Assembly (NCBI RefSeq): GCF_003269295.1
Contig: NZ_QLTT01000005.1
Coordinates: forward strand, 496,001 to 560,000
Length of the DNA: 64,000 nt
Source: Lentzea atacamensis
Lineage (GTDB): Bacteria > Actinomycetota > Actinomycetes > Mycobacteriales > Pseudonocardiaceae
Direction: 5' to 3'
A program made the position numbers and the translations under genes. The notes under the pieces are model-generated. The model was not told the DNA's origin. It searched no databases and saw nothing but the letters and a program-made list of their open reading frames with translations. Each line of letters begins with the position of its first letter. Positions within the stretch are counted from its first letter, which is position 1. This document shows positions 15,358-24,195 of the stretch, piece by piece.

Positions 15358-18262
15358 CGAGGACCCGCTTCGCCACGGCCATCGCCCTCGGCTGACGCAG
15401 GTGCTCGGCGGCCGCGACCGCCTCCTCGCCGTAGCGGATGGCGGTCTCCCGGTCGCCGAGCGCCAGGTGCAGAGTGGAGAGCTGGCCGAGCACCTTGTAC
15501 CTGCTCCACCAGCGGCTGGTCGAGCTGACGACGGCCAGGCACCGCCGGGTGTGGCCGATCGCCTCGGTCAGCCGCCCGTCCAGCTGGGCGGCGAGCGACA
15601 GGGCCACGAGCATCGCGACCTGACCGATGTGGTCGCGAATCTCCTCCATCGCCGCCAGCACCGCGTGGTCGTCCGGCAGGTTCATGTACGCACGGCACAG
15701 TCTGCGCACCTCGCGCACCATCTCCCGGACGGCTGCGAAGTCACCCGTCTCGTACCGCCAGTAGGCGAACTCGGCCACGGCGATCGACTCTCCACGCCGG
15801 TCACCCGACTCCCGGTAGGCGGCCAGCGACCGCTCCGCGCAGGACCTGCTCTCCTTGTCGTTGGACATACCGAAGTGCACGTAGGCCAGGTCGTGCAGAA
15901 CCCCCGCGTAGGCACGCACGTCACCGCGTGACTGCAACAGCGGAAGTGCTTGCTCCAGGTGCGTGAGCGCCTCGTCGTACTCCCCGCGCTCGGCGTGGAG
16001 GACGCCGATGTGCTCCAGCGCGTCCGCTTCCCCCGTCGGGGCACCCACCTGCCGCATCAGCACAAGGGCGCGTTGGTAGTGCTCCATCGCCTTGTCGAAC
16101 TCGTGCTGTTCCCGTGCGGCCATGCCGAGCATTCCCAGTGTCGACGCCTCACCGCGCACGTCGCCGATCTGCCGCATCAGATCGAGAGCCTCGTGCAGGT
16201 GCTCCGCCGCCTTCTCGTAGTTCTCCTGCCCGAGGTGCGCCGATCCCAAGCCGCGCAACGCTTCCGCGCGCGCCTGCAGATCACCGAGGTGGTGCGCGGC
16301 CGCGAGCGCGACGCTCTGCACCTCGACCCGTTCCCGGCCGGATCCGCGCAACAGCAGGAAGTGCGCGAAGTGGTGTGGCAGCTGCCAGGCGTACCGGTAG
16401 TGCCCCTCGTACGCGGCCAGGTAGACGGCCGCCCTGAGGTTCCGCCGTTCCGCCTCCTGCCACGCCAGCGCCTCGACCGGCGTGGCGAACACGGGAGGAT
16501 CGATCTGCTCGTACGTCACCGCCGAGTGGATCTCGGGCCGGCCGGGCGCGATCCGTTGCGCGGAGGTCGCCGCGCCGTGCAGGTAGTGGTCGAGGATGCG
16601 GACGACGGCCTCGTCCTTCTCGTCCGGCTCGACACTGGCCTTCGCGTGGTCGGCCAGGAGGTCGTGGAACCGGTAGCGGCCGTTCTCCTGTTGCTGCACC
16701 AGGTGCACGTCGAGCAGTTCGTCCAGCAGGCGTTCGGCCTCCGCCCGCGTCGTGCCGGCCACCGCCGCGGCGAGGTGCACGTCCCAGTCCTCACCGGTGT
16801 GCAGGCCCAGCCGCCGGAACAAACGCTGCTGGTCTGCCGTGAGTTGCTGGTAGGACAGGGCGAACGCGCCAGCGACGCTGCGCTCGCCCGCCTTCAGCTC
16901 GGTGAGGCGCTGCTCGGTGAGCCGGCGCGTGAGATCGAGCGCGGTCCACGCGGGCCGGGAGCGCCACCGGGCACCGACGATGCGCACGGCCAGCGGCAGG
17001 TAGCCGCAGAGCCGGACGATCTCGCGCGCCGCTTCCAGGTCGTGGTCGACCCGGTGCCGGCCGGCGATGCTCGCGAGCAGGTTGAGCGAGTCCACTTCGG
17101 ACAGAACGCCGAGCGACACCGTGTACGCCGCGTCGAGGTCGACGAGCCTGCGCCTGCTGGTGACCAGGACCAGGCCGGTGCCGGGCAACAACGGGCGGAC
17201 CTGGGCGGCGCTACCGGCGTTGTCGAGCACCACGAGTGCCTTGCGGTGGGCCATTTCCGCTCGCCATCTGGCGGCGCGGGCGTCCAGGCCGTCCGGGATG
17301 TCCTGCGCGGGCACGCCGAGCGCGGTGAGCAACGCCAGCAGCGCGTCCGACGGTGTTCGCGGTTCAGCGCCCTCCGTGTAGGAGTGCAGGTCCACGAACA
17401 GCTGCGCGTCGGGGAACTTCGGCGCCAGCCGGTGGGCGGCACGGACCGCGAGCGTGGTCTTGCCGATGCCCGCCATGCCGTCGATCGCGGTGATCGCGAC
17501 GCAGCCGGACGGGACGGCGGCGAGGATCTCGTCGAGATCCTCGGCGCGGCCCGCGAAGTCGGGGATGTCACCGGGCAGGTCGTTGCGAGCCCTTGGCCGG
17601 TTGTCAGCCGTGAGGACCTGCTGATGGGCCTGCTGCAGGTCCCTGCCGGGGTCGAGGCCGAGCTCCTCGGCGAGCCTGGTGCGGATGTCGTCGTAGGCCC
17701 GCAGCGCTTCCGTCTGCCGGTCGCAGCGGTGCAGCGCGACGATCAGCTGGGCCCACAGGCGTTCCCTGGCCGGGTGCTGCCCGGTGAGCGTGCGCAGTTC
17801 CGGGACGAGCTGCTCGTGCCTGCCGTGCTTCAGATCCTGGTCGATCCGCGCTTCCAGCGTCGCGAGGTACTGCTCGGTCAGCGCGGGCACGTGGTCGCGT
17901 TCCAGCGCGTCGCTGCCGATGTCCGCGAACGGGCGGCCACGCCAGAGCTTCAGCGCTTCCCGCGGTTCCAGCAGGCCGAACCGGTGGACGTCGACCTCGT
18001 CCGGCCGCACGTCCAGCAGGTAGCCGCCGGGCCGGGTCTGCACGAGCTCCGGCCGGCCGAGGTCCTCGCGCAGCCTGCCGACCGCGGTCTGCAGGGCGTT
18101 GCGCGACCCGCCGGTCAGCTCGACCAGCTCGTCGACGCCGACCACCTGGCCTGGACGCAGCAGCAGCGCGGCGAGGATGACACGCCGTTTGCCGGACGGG
18201 ACGTGGACGTGGTGCCCGTCGAGCACCACGTCCAGCGGCCCGAGCAGGCCGAACGACCTCAC
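15323..18262 (-). CDS. AfsR-like SARP regulator (wHTH-BTAD-NB-ARC-TPR)
   Basis: 979 residues. Residues 1-85 form the OmpR-like winged helix, 90-235 the bacterial transcriptional activator domain, and 230-560 an NB-ARC ATPase with Walker A GMAGIGKTT (262-270) and ALVVLDNAG as Walker B. From about 650 to the end are tetratricopeptide repeats (for example ALRGLGSAHLGQENYEKAAE, TLGMLGMAAREQHEFDKAME). Such proteins activate antibiotic or developmental genes after ATP-dependent oligomerisation. GTG 18262 overlaps the TGA of the nitroreductase gene. No large biosynthetic cluster adjoins it, so the target is unknown. Confidence 0.93.
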   Translation of the reverse strand: MRSFGLLGPLDVVLDGHHVHVPSGKRRVILAALLLRPGQVVGVDELVELTGGSRNALQTAVGRLREDLGRPELVQTRPGGYLLDVRPDEVDVHRFGLLEPREALKLWRGRPFADIGSDALERDHVPALTEQYLATLEARIDQDLKHGRHEQLVPELRTLTGQHPARERLWAQLIVALHRCDRQTEALRAYDDIRTRLAEELGLDPGRDLQQAHQQVLTADNRPRARNDLPGDIPDFAGRAEDLDEILAAVPSGCVAITAIDGMAGIGKTTLAVRAAHRLAPKFPDAQLFVDLHSYTEGAEPRTPSDALLALLTALGVPAQDIPDGLDARAARWRAEMAHRKALVVLDNAGSAAQVRPLLPGTGLVLVTSRRRLVDLDAAYTVSLGVLSEVDSLNLLASIAGRHRVDHDLEAAREIVRLCGYLPLAVRIVGARWRSRPAWTALDLTRRLTEQRLTELKAGERSVAGAFALSYQQLTADQQRLFRRLGLHTGEDWDVHLAAAVAGTTRAEAERLLDELLDVHLVQQQENGRYRFHDLLADHAKASVEPDEKDEAVVRILDHYLHGAATSAQRIAPGRPEIHSAVTYEQIDPPVFATPVEALAWQEAERRNLRAAVYLAAYEGHYRYAWQLPHHFAHFLLLRGSGRERVEVQSVALAAAHHLGDLQARAEALRGLGSAHLGQENYEKAAEHLHEALDLMRQIGDVRGEASTLGMLGMAAREQHEFDKAMEHYQRALVLMRQVGAPTGEADALEHIGVLHAERGEYDEALTHLEQALPLLQSRGDVRAYAGVLHDLAYVHFGMSNDKESRSCAERSLAAYRESGDRRGESIAVAEFAYWRYETGDFAAVREMVREVRRLCRAYMNLPDDHAVLAAMEEIRDHIGQVAMLVALSLAAQLDGRLTEAIGHTRRCLAVVSSTSRWWSRYKVLGQLSTLHLALGDRETAIRYGEEAVAAAEHLRQPRAMAVAKRVLATATAPAAPAS

Positions 18263-18846
18263 TTCCACTGACCCCAGTGGACCATCTCCTCGAACGGGGT
18301 GCGCTTGCGCGTCCGCGGCGACGCACCCTCGGAGATGCCCTCCTCCGCGGGGTGGCCGATCGCGATCATGCCGATCGGCACGTAGCTGTCCGGCACGCCG
18401 AACGCCGCCCGCAGCTCGGGCCACGTCTCCTTGTCGGTGCCGAAGAACACCGCGCCGAGGCCCTCGTCGACCGCGGTCTGCAGGATCAGCAGCGCGGCCA
18501 TGCCCGTGTCGATGTCCCAGTACGGCACGGGCCAGCGGTTCTCGTCGCGGTCCGTCCACCCCTTGTCGGCCTGCGCGTACCGGTCGAGGTAGACGTCCTT
18601 GGCCGAGAACGGGATGACGACGACCGGAGCCGACTTGGCGCCCTCCCCGCCCCACCACTCGAACATCTCGCTGAGCCGCTTCAGCGACTCCCCCTGCAGC
18701 ACCAGAAAGCCCTGCCCCTGCGAGAACCCGGCGGACGGACCACGCACCGCGTTGCGCATGATCCGCTGGATGCTCTCGTCACTGACCGGCTCGCCGGTGA
18801 ACTTGCGCACCATGCGCCTGCGCCGGACCACGTCCTGAAACTCCAC
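18259..18846 (-). CDS. Nitroreductase-family FMN oxidoreductase
   Basis: 195 residues from GTG 18846, preceded by GGGGAGG at ideal spacing. N-terminus VVRRRRMVRKF is the typical nitroreductase opening (R-x-S-x-R-x-F position), with the dimer and FMN-binding pattern RGPSAGFSQGQ and GAVFFGTD. Uses NAD(P)H and FMN to reduce nitro groups, quinones or similar. It is translationally coupled to the SARP gene downstream, an arrangement that suggests common control. Confidence 0.85.
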   Translation of the reverse strand: MEFQDVVRRRRMVRKFTGEPVSDESIQRIMRNAVRGPSAGFSQGQGFLVLQGESLKRLSEMFEWWGGEGAKSAPVVVIPFSAKDVYLDRYAQADKGWTDRDENRWPVPYWDIDTGMAALLILQTAVDEGLGAVFFGTDKETWPELRAAFGVPDSYVPIGMIAIGHPAEEGISEGASPRTRKRTPFEEMVHWGQWK

Positions 18847-18905
18847 GTCAACCTCCCCAGATGTGATCTCGACCGTAGCAGCGGTCCGGGGGAGCTCGTG
18901 CGGAG

Positions 18906-19421
18906 TCAGAGCCGACGCAGTCCGGCCAGCACTCGTTCCAGCAGAGCACCATCGGGACGATCGCCGCCGTACGAGGAAGCCGTGCGGTGGACGTCGATCA
19001 GGCCGTGCGCGGCCATGTCGCCGAGCAGCACCTTGGTGACGCCCAGCGGCAGACCGCGCAACGCGGCGATCTCGGCCACCGAACGCGGCGAGTGGCACAA
19101 CGCCAGCACGTCCTGGTGCTCCGGGCGCACGGCGGTCGCCGAGAACTCGTTCACCGAGACCAGGGTCTCGATCTCCAGATGCACCTCGGACGTGGTGCGG
19201 CCACCGGTCCAGGCGTAGGCGCGCACGATGGACGCCGACGACTCGATGGACGGCAGCGGCGGCACGTCGAACGGCAGCGTGGCGTACGGGTCCGGCTCCG
19301 GCGGGGGTTCCGCCGCGCGCGTGGCCTTCTTCTTGCCGCGCTTGCGGATCCGTTCGCTGTCGAAGCTGAAACCGCTGATCAGATCGCCGAAGTTGACCTG
19401 CTCGTCGGGCTCTCGGTTCAT
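18906..19421 (-). CDS. cvnC: Conservon protein CvnC (DUF742)
   Basis: 171 residues from ATG 19421. The DUF742 domain occupies the C-terminal two thirds: RAYAWTGGRT, EHQDVLALCHSPRSVAEIAA and LPLGVTKVLLGDMAAHGLI are diagnostic. The N-terminal 60 residues are low complexity, basic then Pro-rich. In conservons it works with a sensor-like kinase (CvnA), a roadblock protein (CvnB) and a GTPase (CvnD). ATGA overlap with cvnB. The usual cvnD does not follow: the next gene is a nitroreductase. Confidence 0.93.
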   Translation of the reverse strand: MNREPDEQVNFGDLISGFSFDSERIRKRGKKKATRAAEPPPEPDPYATLPFDVPPLPSIESSASIVRAYAWTGGRTTSEVHLEIETLVSVNEFSATAVRPEHQDVLALCHSPRSVAEIAALRGLPLGVTKVLLGDMAAHGLIDVHRTASSYGGDRPDGALLERVLAGLRRL

Positions 19422-19816
19422 GCCAGCTCGGCCCGCAGTTCCGGCGTGAGCAGCTGGCCCACCTGCCGCACGACCACCGTCATCTCGTAGGCGACCTGCG
19501 AGACGTCGCACGAGGACGACGCCAGCACCGCGAGGACGGAGCCGTCGCTGATCGACATCAGCAGCATCACGCCCCGGTCCATCTGCACCACGGTGCGCAC
19601 GACCGACTCACCGGCGAAGCACTGGGACGCCGACTCCGCGAGCGACACCACGCCTGCGACGATCGCCGCGAACTGGGGTGCGACGTGCGCCGGCAGCCTC
19701 GACGACGAGATCAGGACCAGACCATCGGCCGAGATCACCACCGCGTGCTCGATTCCGGGTGTGCGCTCGGTGAAGTTGGTGACCAGCCAGCCGAACTGGT
19801 CCACCTGCGTGCTCAT
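19418..19816 (-). CDS. cvnB: Conservon protein CvnB (roadblock/LC7 domain)
   Basis: 132 residues, all roadblock/LC7 fold: FTERTPGIEHAVVISADGLVL is the usual N-terminal strand and QVAYEMTVVVRQVGQLLTP the C-terminal helix. Such proteins are GAP-like partners of the small GTPase CvnD. Overlaps cvnC by ATGA and follows cvnA likewise. Confidence 0.95.
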   Translation of the reverse strand: MSTQVDQFGWLVTNFTERTPGIEHAVVISADGLVLISSSRLPAHVAPQFAAIVAGVVSLAESASQCFAGESVVRTVVQMDRGVMLLMSISDGSVLAVLASSSCDVSQVAYEMTVVVRQVGQLLTPELRAELA

Positions 19817-21957
19817 CGACTCTCCTGCCGGTCGGGAAGGCCTCGCTGCACACCGCGCTGGAAGGCGTCGAGGAAGCCCCGAGCCGACTCAGGCGACTGG
19901 CGTGCTGGTGCGGGTGGAGGCGGTGGAGCGGCACCCGGTGACTCGAACCACGACGCCGGACCCGACGCCGTACCCGGCATCTGGGCAGGCGTCGCCGGTC
20001 GAACCGGACGCTGCTCGATCGCTTCCCCCCGGAAAGACTCCCAGGACTCCTCCCGCCGTGGGGCCAGTTCCGCCGGAACCAACACGATCGCGCGAGTGCC
20101 TCTGCCTTGTTGGGCATCGAGCCGTACCACGATCTGATGGCGCGCGGCCAGCCTGCCGACGACGAAAAGTCCCATTTCGCGGAAGACCTGGACGTCCGCG
20201 CCCTCGCCTGCGGCCTCGAGGCGGTGGTTCACGACCGCCAGTGCCTCCGGGTCGATGCCGATGCCGTGGTCGACCACGTCGATCTGCACGATGTCACCGG
20301 CCTCGATCGACGCGCTGATCGTCACCTGCGTGTGCGGCGGCGAGAAAGCCGTTGCGTTGTCAAGAAGTTCGGCCAGCAGCCGGACGAGGTCGCTCGCCAC
20401 ATAACCGACCACTTCGGCGTTCGGCGCCGTGTGCACCATCACCCGCTGGTACTGCTCGATCTCCGCGGCCGCCGCGCGCAGCACGTCCGTCAGCGGAATC
20501 GGCCGGGTGAACCGCCGCGCCACGTCGCCGCCGGAGAGCACCATCAGGTTCTCGTTGTTGCGGCGCATGCGGGTGGCGAGGTGGTCGAGCTTGAAGAGGT
20601 TCGCGAGCTGGTCCGGGTCCTCCTCGTACTTCTCCAGCTCCTCCATCAGCTTGAGCTGGCGTTCGACGAGGCTTTGGCTGCGCCGCGAGAGGTTCACGAA
20701 GATGTTGCGCATGTTCGCGCGCATGCCGGCCTGTTCGATGACCGAGCGGACCGCCTGCTGGTGCACCTCGTCGAAGGCGCGCGCCACCTGGCCGAACTCC
20801 TCGGTCGTGTCCACCGGCACCGGTTCGATCTGAGTGCTGCCGCGTCCGGTTGCCACCATTTCGGGAAGTTTGTGCCACGCCACTTCCAGCGCGGAGCGGC
20901 GCAACGCGTTGAGCGAGCGCAGCAGGTAACGGCCGACGACGAACCCGATCGTGCCGGCCAGGATCAGGCTGGCGAACAGGATGGCGGACGCCGCACCGGC
21001 GCGGTCGCTCGTCTCGTCGCGCAGGCGGTTCGCGGTGTCGCGCAGGTCGTTCTGCATGCCCTGCACCACGCCGTCGAGCGACGTCGCGACAGCTCCCGAC
21101 GCCTTGCTCCAGTCCGATGCCGCGATCGGCAACGGCTTGGGCCTCGCCGTGGCGCTGTTGTTGCTGTTGTTGTTGCCCGTGCTGGGAGCGTCCGAGGCCG
21201 GATGCAGCACCGCGGTGGTGAGCATCTTGCGGTGGGCCTCGATGTCCGGGCCGTTGAACTTGGTGCTCCAGGTGCTCAGCTGGTCCGCGGTCGCGAGCGC
21301 GGCGAACTCGCCGGCGATGTAGCCGAGCTTGACGTTCGACTCGACGAGCGACCGCACCTCCGCGGTGACCAACTGGCCGCGCGTGAGCCCGGACAGCACG
21401 ACCGCCTGCTGGTAGAGGACCTGCTCCTGCACGTGCAGCACGTGTTGCAGGCCCATCGCCGTGCGGAAGAGCGCGGCGTCGCCGAACTCGCTCGCGAGGA
21501 CCTCGTCCACGTCGAGCATCGACTCGGTGAGGGCGGTGTACTCCCTGATCACGCCCGGCACGTCGGTGGTCCGCTCGCGCAACGCGGGCAGACCACCGAT
21601 CTTGGCCGCGACGTCGTCCATGCGGGCCGTCACGACCTCGGCCAGGGAGGTCTTGGCGATCTGCCCGCGCAACGCCGTCCTGGACTCGTCGGTGCGGCGC
21701 ACCTGGTCCTGGAGCGCCTGCTGCCCGGAACCCTCGGCGACGATCCGCCGTTCCGCCTGCACGCCCTCGATCACGGGGATCAGCGCGGCACGGACCTTCA
21801 CCAGCCGCTGGAGCGCCGCGTAGGACTCGGCGCGTTCCATGTGGGACTGGATCTGCAGTACGCCGGCGCCCACCGCGATGAAGACCGGAACGATCAACAC
21901 CGCGGCGAGCTTCACCGGCAGGCGCCAGTTGCGCCAGTTGACGAGCGCCTTGAACAT
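19813..21957 (-). CDS. cvnA: Conservon sensor kinase CvnA (nitrate-sensor-like histidine kinase)
   Basis: 714 residues from ATG 21957. One helix at 14-36, an extracytoplasmic NIT-type helical sensor (about 45-320), a second helix near 335-360, then a HAMP-like linker and a dimerisation region with the conserved LDHLATRMRRNNEN. The HATPase has LLAELLDNATAFSPP and DHGIGIDPEAL. The last 90 residues are Pro-rich and end in FQRGVQRGLP, a tail often seen in these proteins. It contains a short Asn/Ser repeat near residue 270. The start overlaps the stop of the small MFS companion gene (TGATG). Confidence 0.93.
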   Translation of the reverse strand: MFKALVNWRNWRLPVKLAAVLIVPVFIAVGAGVLQIQSHMERAESYAALQRLVKVRAALIPVIEGVQAERRIVAEGSGQQALQDQVRRTDESRTALRGQIAKTSLAEVVTARMDDVAAKIGGLPALRERTTDVPGVIREYTALTESMLDVDEVLASEFGDAALFRTAMGLQHVLHVQEQVLYQQAVVLSGLTRGQLVTAEVRSLVESNVKLGYIAGEFAALATADQLSTWSTKFNGPDIEAHRKMLTTAVLHPASDAPSTGNNNSNNSATARPKPLPIAASDWSKASGAVATSLDGVVQGMQNDLRDTANRLRDETSDRAGAASAILFASLILAGTIGFVVGRYLLRSLNALRRSALEVAWHKLPEMVATGRGSTQIEPVPVDTTEEFGQVARAFDEVHQQAVRSVIEQAGMRANMRNIFVNLSRRSQSLVERQLKLMEELEKYEEDPDQLANLFKLDHLATRMRRNNENLMVLSGGDVARRFTRPIPLTDVLRAAAAEIEQYQRVMVHTAPNAEVVGYVASDLVRLLAELLDNATAFSPPHTQVTISASIEAGDIVQIDVVDHGIGIDPEALAVVNHRLEAAGEGADVQVFREMGLFVVGRLAARHQIVVRLDAQQGRGTRAIVLVPAELAPRREESWESFRGEAIEQRPVRPATPAQMPGTASGPASWFESPGAAPPPPPAPARQSPESARGFLDAFQRGVQRGLPDRQESR

Positions 21958-22064
21958 CAGACGAAGAGCTTGGCGGCGTTCAGGAAGAGCCGGTACAGGC
22001 CGTAGGCGAGCGGGATGCCCACCCACAACCACGCACCGATCAGCAACAAGCGCTGGGAGTTCAC
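21957..22064 (-). CDS. 35-residue MFS transporter companion peptide
   Basis: GTG 22064 overlaps the TGA of the MFS gene, and its own TGA overlaps the ATG of cvnA. The product is a single hydrophobic helix (LLLIGAWLWVGIPLAYGLY) with a short tail. Tiny proteins like this are found directly after oxalate/formate-type MFS genes and are called MFS transporter small subunits in recent annotation, to my memory. Tight coupling on both sides argues it is translated. Confidence 0.65.
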   Translation of the reverse strand: MNSQRLLLIGAWLWVGIPLAYGLYRLFLNAAKLFV

Positions 22065-23542
22065 TTCCGCACCACGCCTTCCGCGTCGACTGCGTCTTCC
22101 TCGTCGGCGGCCTTCGCGGCGTCCGCCGCCTCGGCCTCGTTCCACTTCGCGACCGTGGCCTCGTCGTCGGTCTTCTGCGAGGGCTCGTCGGTCTCGTCGG
22201 CAGCCTTGGGTTCGTGGAACTTCGGGTCGACCGGGCGGATCAACTCGTTCGCGACGAAACCAACGACCAGCAGCGAGATCATGATGTAGAACGACATCGC
22301 GTACAAGTCAGGCCCGACGTGTCCCGCCTTCTTGCCCGCGTCCGCGATGGCGTTGACGATCAGCGGCCCGAGCACGCCGGCGACCGACCACGCGGTCAGC
22401 AGGCGACCGTGGATCGCGCCGACCTGGTAGGTGCCGAAGAGGTCGCGCAGGTACGCGGGAACGGTCGCGAAGCCCGCGCCGTAGAAGGACAGGATCACCA
22501 TCGCCGCGACCACGAACAGCGGGGTGCTGGTCGGGCCGAACACCAGCAGCACCAGGTAGAGCAGTGCGCCGACGCCGAGGTAGAGGCGGTAGATGTTCTT
22601 GCGGCCCACGATGTCCGAAGTGGACGACCAGATGAACCGGCCCGCCATGTTGGCGGCGCTCAGCAGCGCCACGAAACCGGTGGCCGCCGTGGCCGCGACC
22701 GGTATCGAGGACTCCTTGAAGAAGTCGACCAGCATCGGCGCGGCCTTCTCCAGGATGCCGATGCCCGCGGTGACGTTGAAGCACAGCACGACCCAGAGCA
22801 GCCAGAACTGCGGCGTCCTGATCGCGTTGTTCGCGGAGACGTTGAAGCCGACGGAACCCTTGGGCCTGTCCTTGAGCAGCTCCGCCTTCTCCTTGGTGAA
22901 CTCCTCGGAGGGCAGGCGGATCAGCAGCACGCCGACGCTCATGAAGATCGCGTAGACGATGCCGTGGATGAGGAACGCCTTGCCGATGCCCGACGTCGAG
23001 GTGTTCCCGAACGCCGTCAGCATCGAGGTCGACCAGGGTGAGGCGATCAACGCGCCGCCGCCGAAGCCCATGATCGCGATGCCGGTCGCCATGCCCGGCC
23101 GGTCGGGGAACCACTTGATCAGCGTCGAGACCGGCGAGATGTAGCCGATGCCGAGACCGATGCCGCCGACGAGGCCGTAGCCCAGGACGACGACCCAGTA
23201 CATGCCGGCCCACACGCCGACAGCCGAGATCAGCAGACCGGAGCAGAAGCAGACCAGGGAGGTGAACATCGCCCACCGCGGTCCCCGTCGCTCCACGGTC
23301 GTGCCGAGCACCGCGGCCGAGAGCCCGAGCATCACGATGCCGAGCTGGAAGGGCAGAGCCGACTGCGTTCCGGTGATACCGAGAGATTTCTCCAACGGCG
23401 TCTTGAAGACGCTCCAGGCGTAGGCCTGACCAATGGAGAGATGAATCGCCAGTGCTGCGGGCGGAACGAGCCAGCGGTTCCATCCGGGAGGCGCGACTGT
23501 GCGTTCGCGCGCTAAGAACCCCACTTTATCCCCAACCGTCAC
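22061..23542 (-). CDS. OFA-family MFS transporter (oxalate/formate antiporter-like)
   Basis: 493 residues, 12 predicted helices. The start WLVPPAALAIHLSIGQAYAWSVF is a signature of the OFA subfamily of the major facilitator superfamily, which exchanges carboxylates such as oxalate and formate. The C-terminal 60 residues are charged and cytoplasmic (PKAADETDEPSQK). It heads a run through the small companion peptide into cvnA-B-C. A divergent promoter region of 233 bases separates it from the DUF485 gene. Substrate unproven; OFA members near acetate transporters are often listed as organic acid carriers. Confidence 0.9.
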   Translation of the reverse strand: MTVGDKVGFLARERTVAPPGWNRWLVPPAALAIHLSIGQAYAWSVFKTPLEKSLGITGTQSALPFQLGIVMLGLSAAVLGTTVERRGPRWAMFTSLVCFCSGLLISAVGVWAGMYWVVVLGYGLVGGIGLGIGYISPVSTLIKWFPDRPGMATGIAIMGFGGGALIASPWSTSMLTAFGNTSTSGIGKAFLIHGIVYAIFMSVGVLLIRLPSEEFTKEKAELLKDRPKGSVGFNVSANNAIRTPQFWLLWVVLCFNVTAGIGILEKAAPMLVDFFKESSIPVAATAATGFVALLSAANMAGRFIWSSTSDIVGRKNIYRLYLGVGALLYLVLLVFGPTSTPLFVVAAMVILSFYGAGFATVPAYLRDLFGTYQVGAIHGRLLTAWSVAGVLGPLIVNAIADAGKKAGHVGPDLYAMSFYIMISLLVVGFVANELIRPVDPKFHEPKAADETDEPSQKTDDEATVAKWNEAEAADAAKAADEEDAVDAEGVVRK

Positions 23543-23775
23543 AAAAACGCGGACCGATCGATCCTAGGCCAGGCGTACACGTGCGACAACGGTCGGGAGC
23601 TGTCCTACCGCTGTTACATGGGACGCAACTGCGGTTCACGCAGACGAGCTACTCTCGCGTCCGACCATTTGAGACGAATGCAGTGTCCGGTTTTGCCCGT
23701 TTCCCGGTACTGGACGCGTTGACTGCACACGTGAGAGCGCTACAGTGGGCGCGCACGCATGAGGGGCGGGGGTAC

Positions 23776-24192
23776 ATGACCAAGGCGATGTGGTCGCCTG
23801 GAGAAACGCAGCACGAGGATCGGGAATTCCGGGGCTTCGCGTCGTTCGGCGACCCCGAGGCTTTGTCGTACGTCGATTCGAACGGCAAACCGAACTTCGC
23901 GCTGATTCGGCAGACCGACGAATTCCGCATCCTCCGCCGGCGGCTCACGACGTTCATCTTCCCGATGACCGTGTTGTTCCTCGCGTCTTACTTGACCTTC
24001 GTGCTGCTGTCCGCGTATGCGAGAGACGTCGTCAGCATCAAGGTGGTCGGCGTGATCAACCTCGGTATCCTGCTGGGTCTCGGGCAGTTCGTGACTTCGA
24101 TCATCATCACGCTCGGCTACGCCCGTTACGCAAAGCGACGGCTGGACCCGCAGCGCAAATTGCTCGCAGAGAAGACAGGCGTCGAGGAGTAA
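23776..24192 (+). CDS. DUF485 membrane protein, acetate transporter partner
   Basis: 138 residues from ATG 23776 with GAGGGGCGGGGG upstream. The C-terminal 100 residues are the DUF485 domain: FRILRRRLTTFIFPMTVLFL and a second helix followed by YARYAKRRLDP. DUF485 proteins are normally encoded just before actP-type symporters, as here (4-base gap). Its exact role in transport is unknown. Confidence 0.93.
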   Translation: MTKAMWSPGETQHEDREFRGFASFGDPEALSYVDSNGKPNFALIRQTDEFRILRRRLTTFIFPMTVLFLASYLTFVLLSAYARDVVSIKVVGVINLGILLGLGQFVTSIIITLGYARYAKRRLDPQRKLLAEKTGVEE

Positions 24193-24195
24193 GGC

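Noticed and set aside
21150..21175. GTT-type trinucleotide repeat in cvnA as a microsatellite
   Set aside because: It encodes a short Asn/Ser linker between sensor and helix; in frame and not long enough to be a phase-variable repeat.
20107..22005. 632-codon open frame opposite cvnA
   Set aside because: Antisense shadow of a well-defined kinase gene; no motifs.
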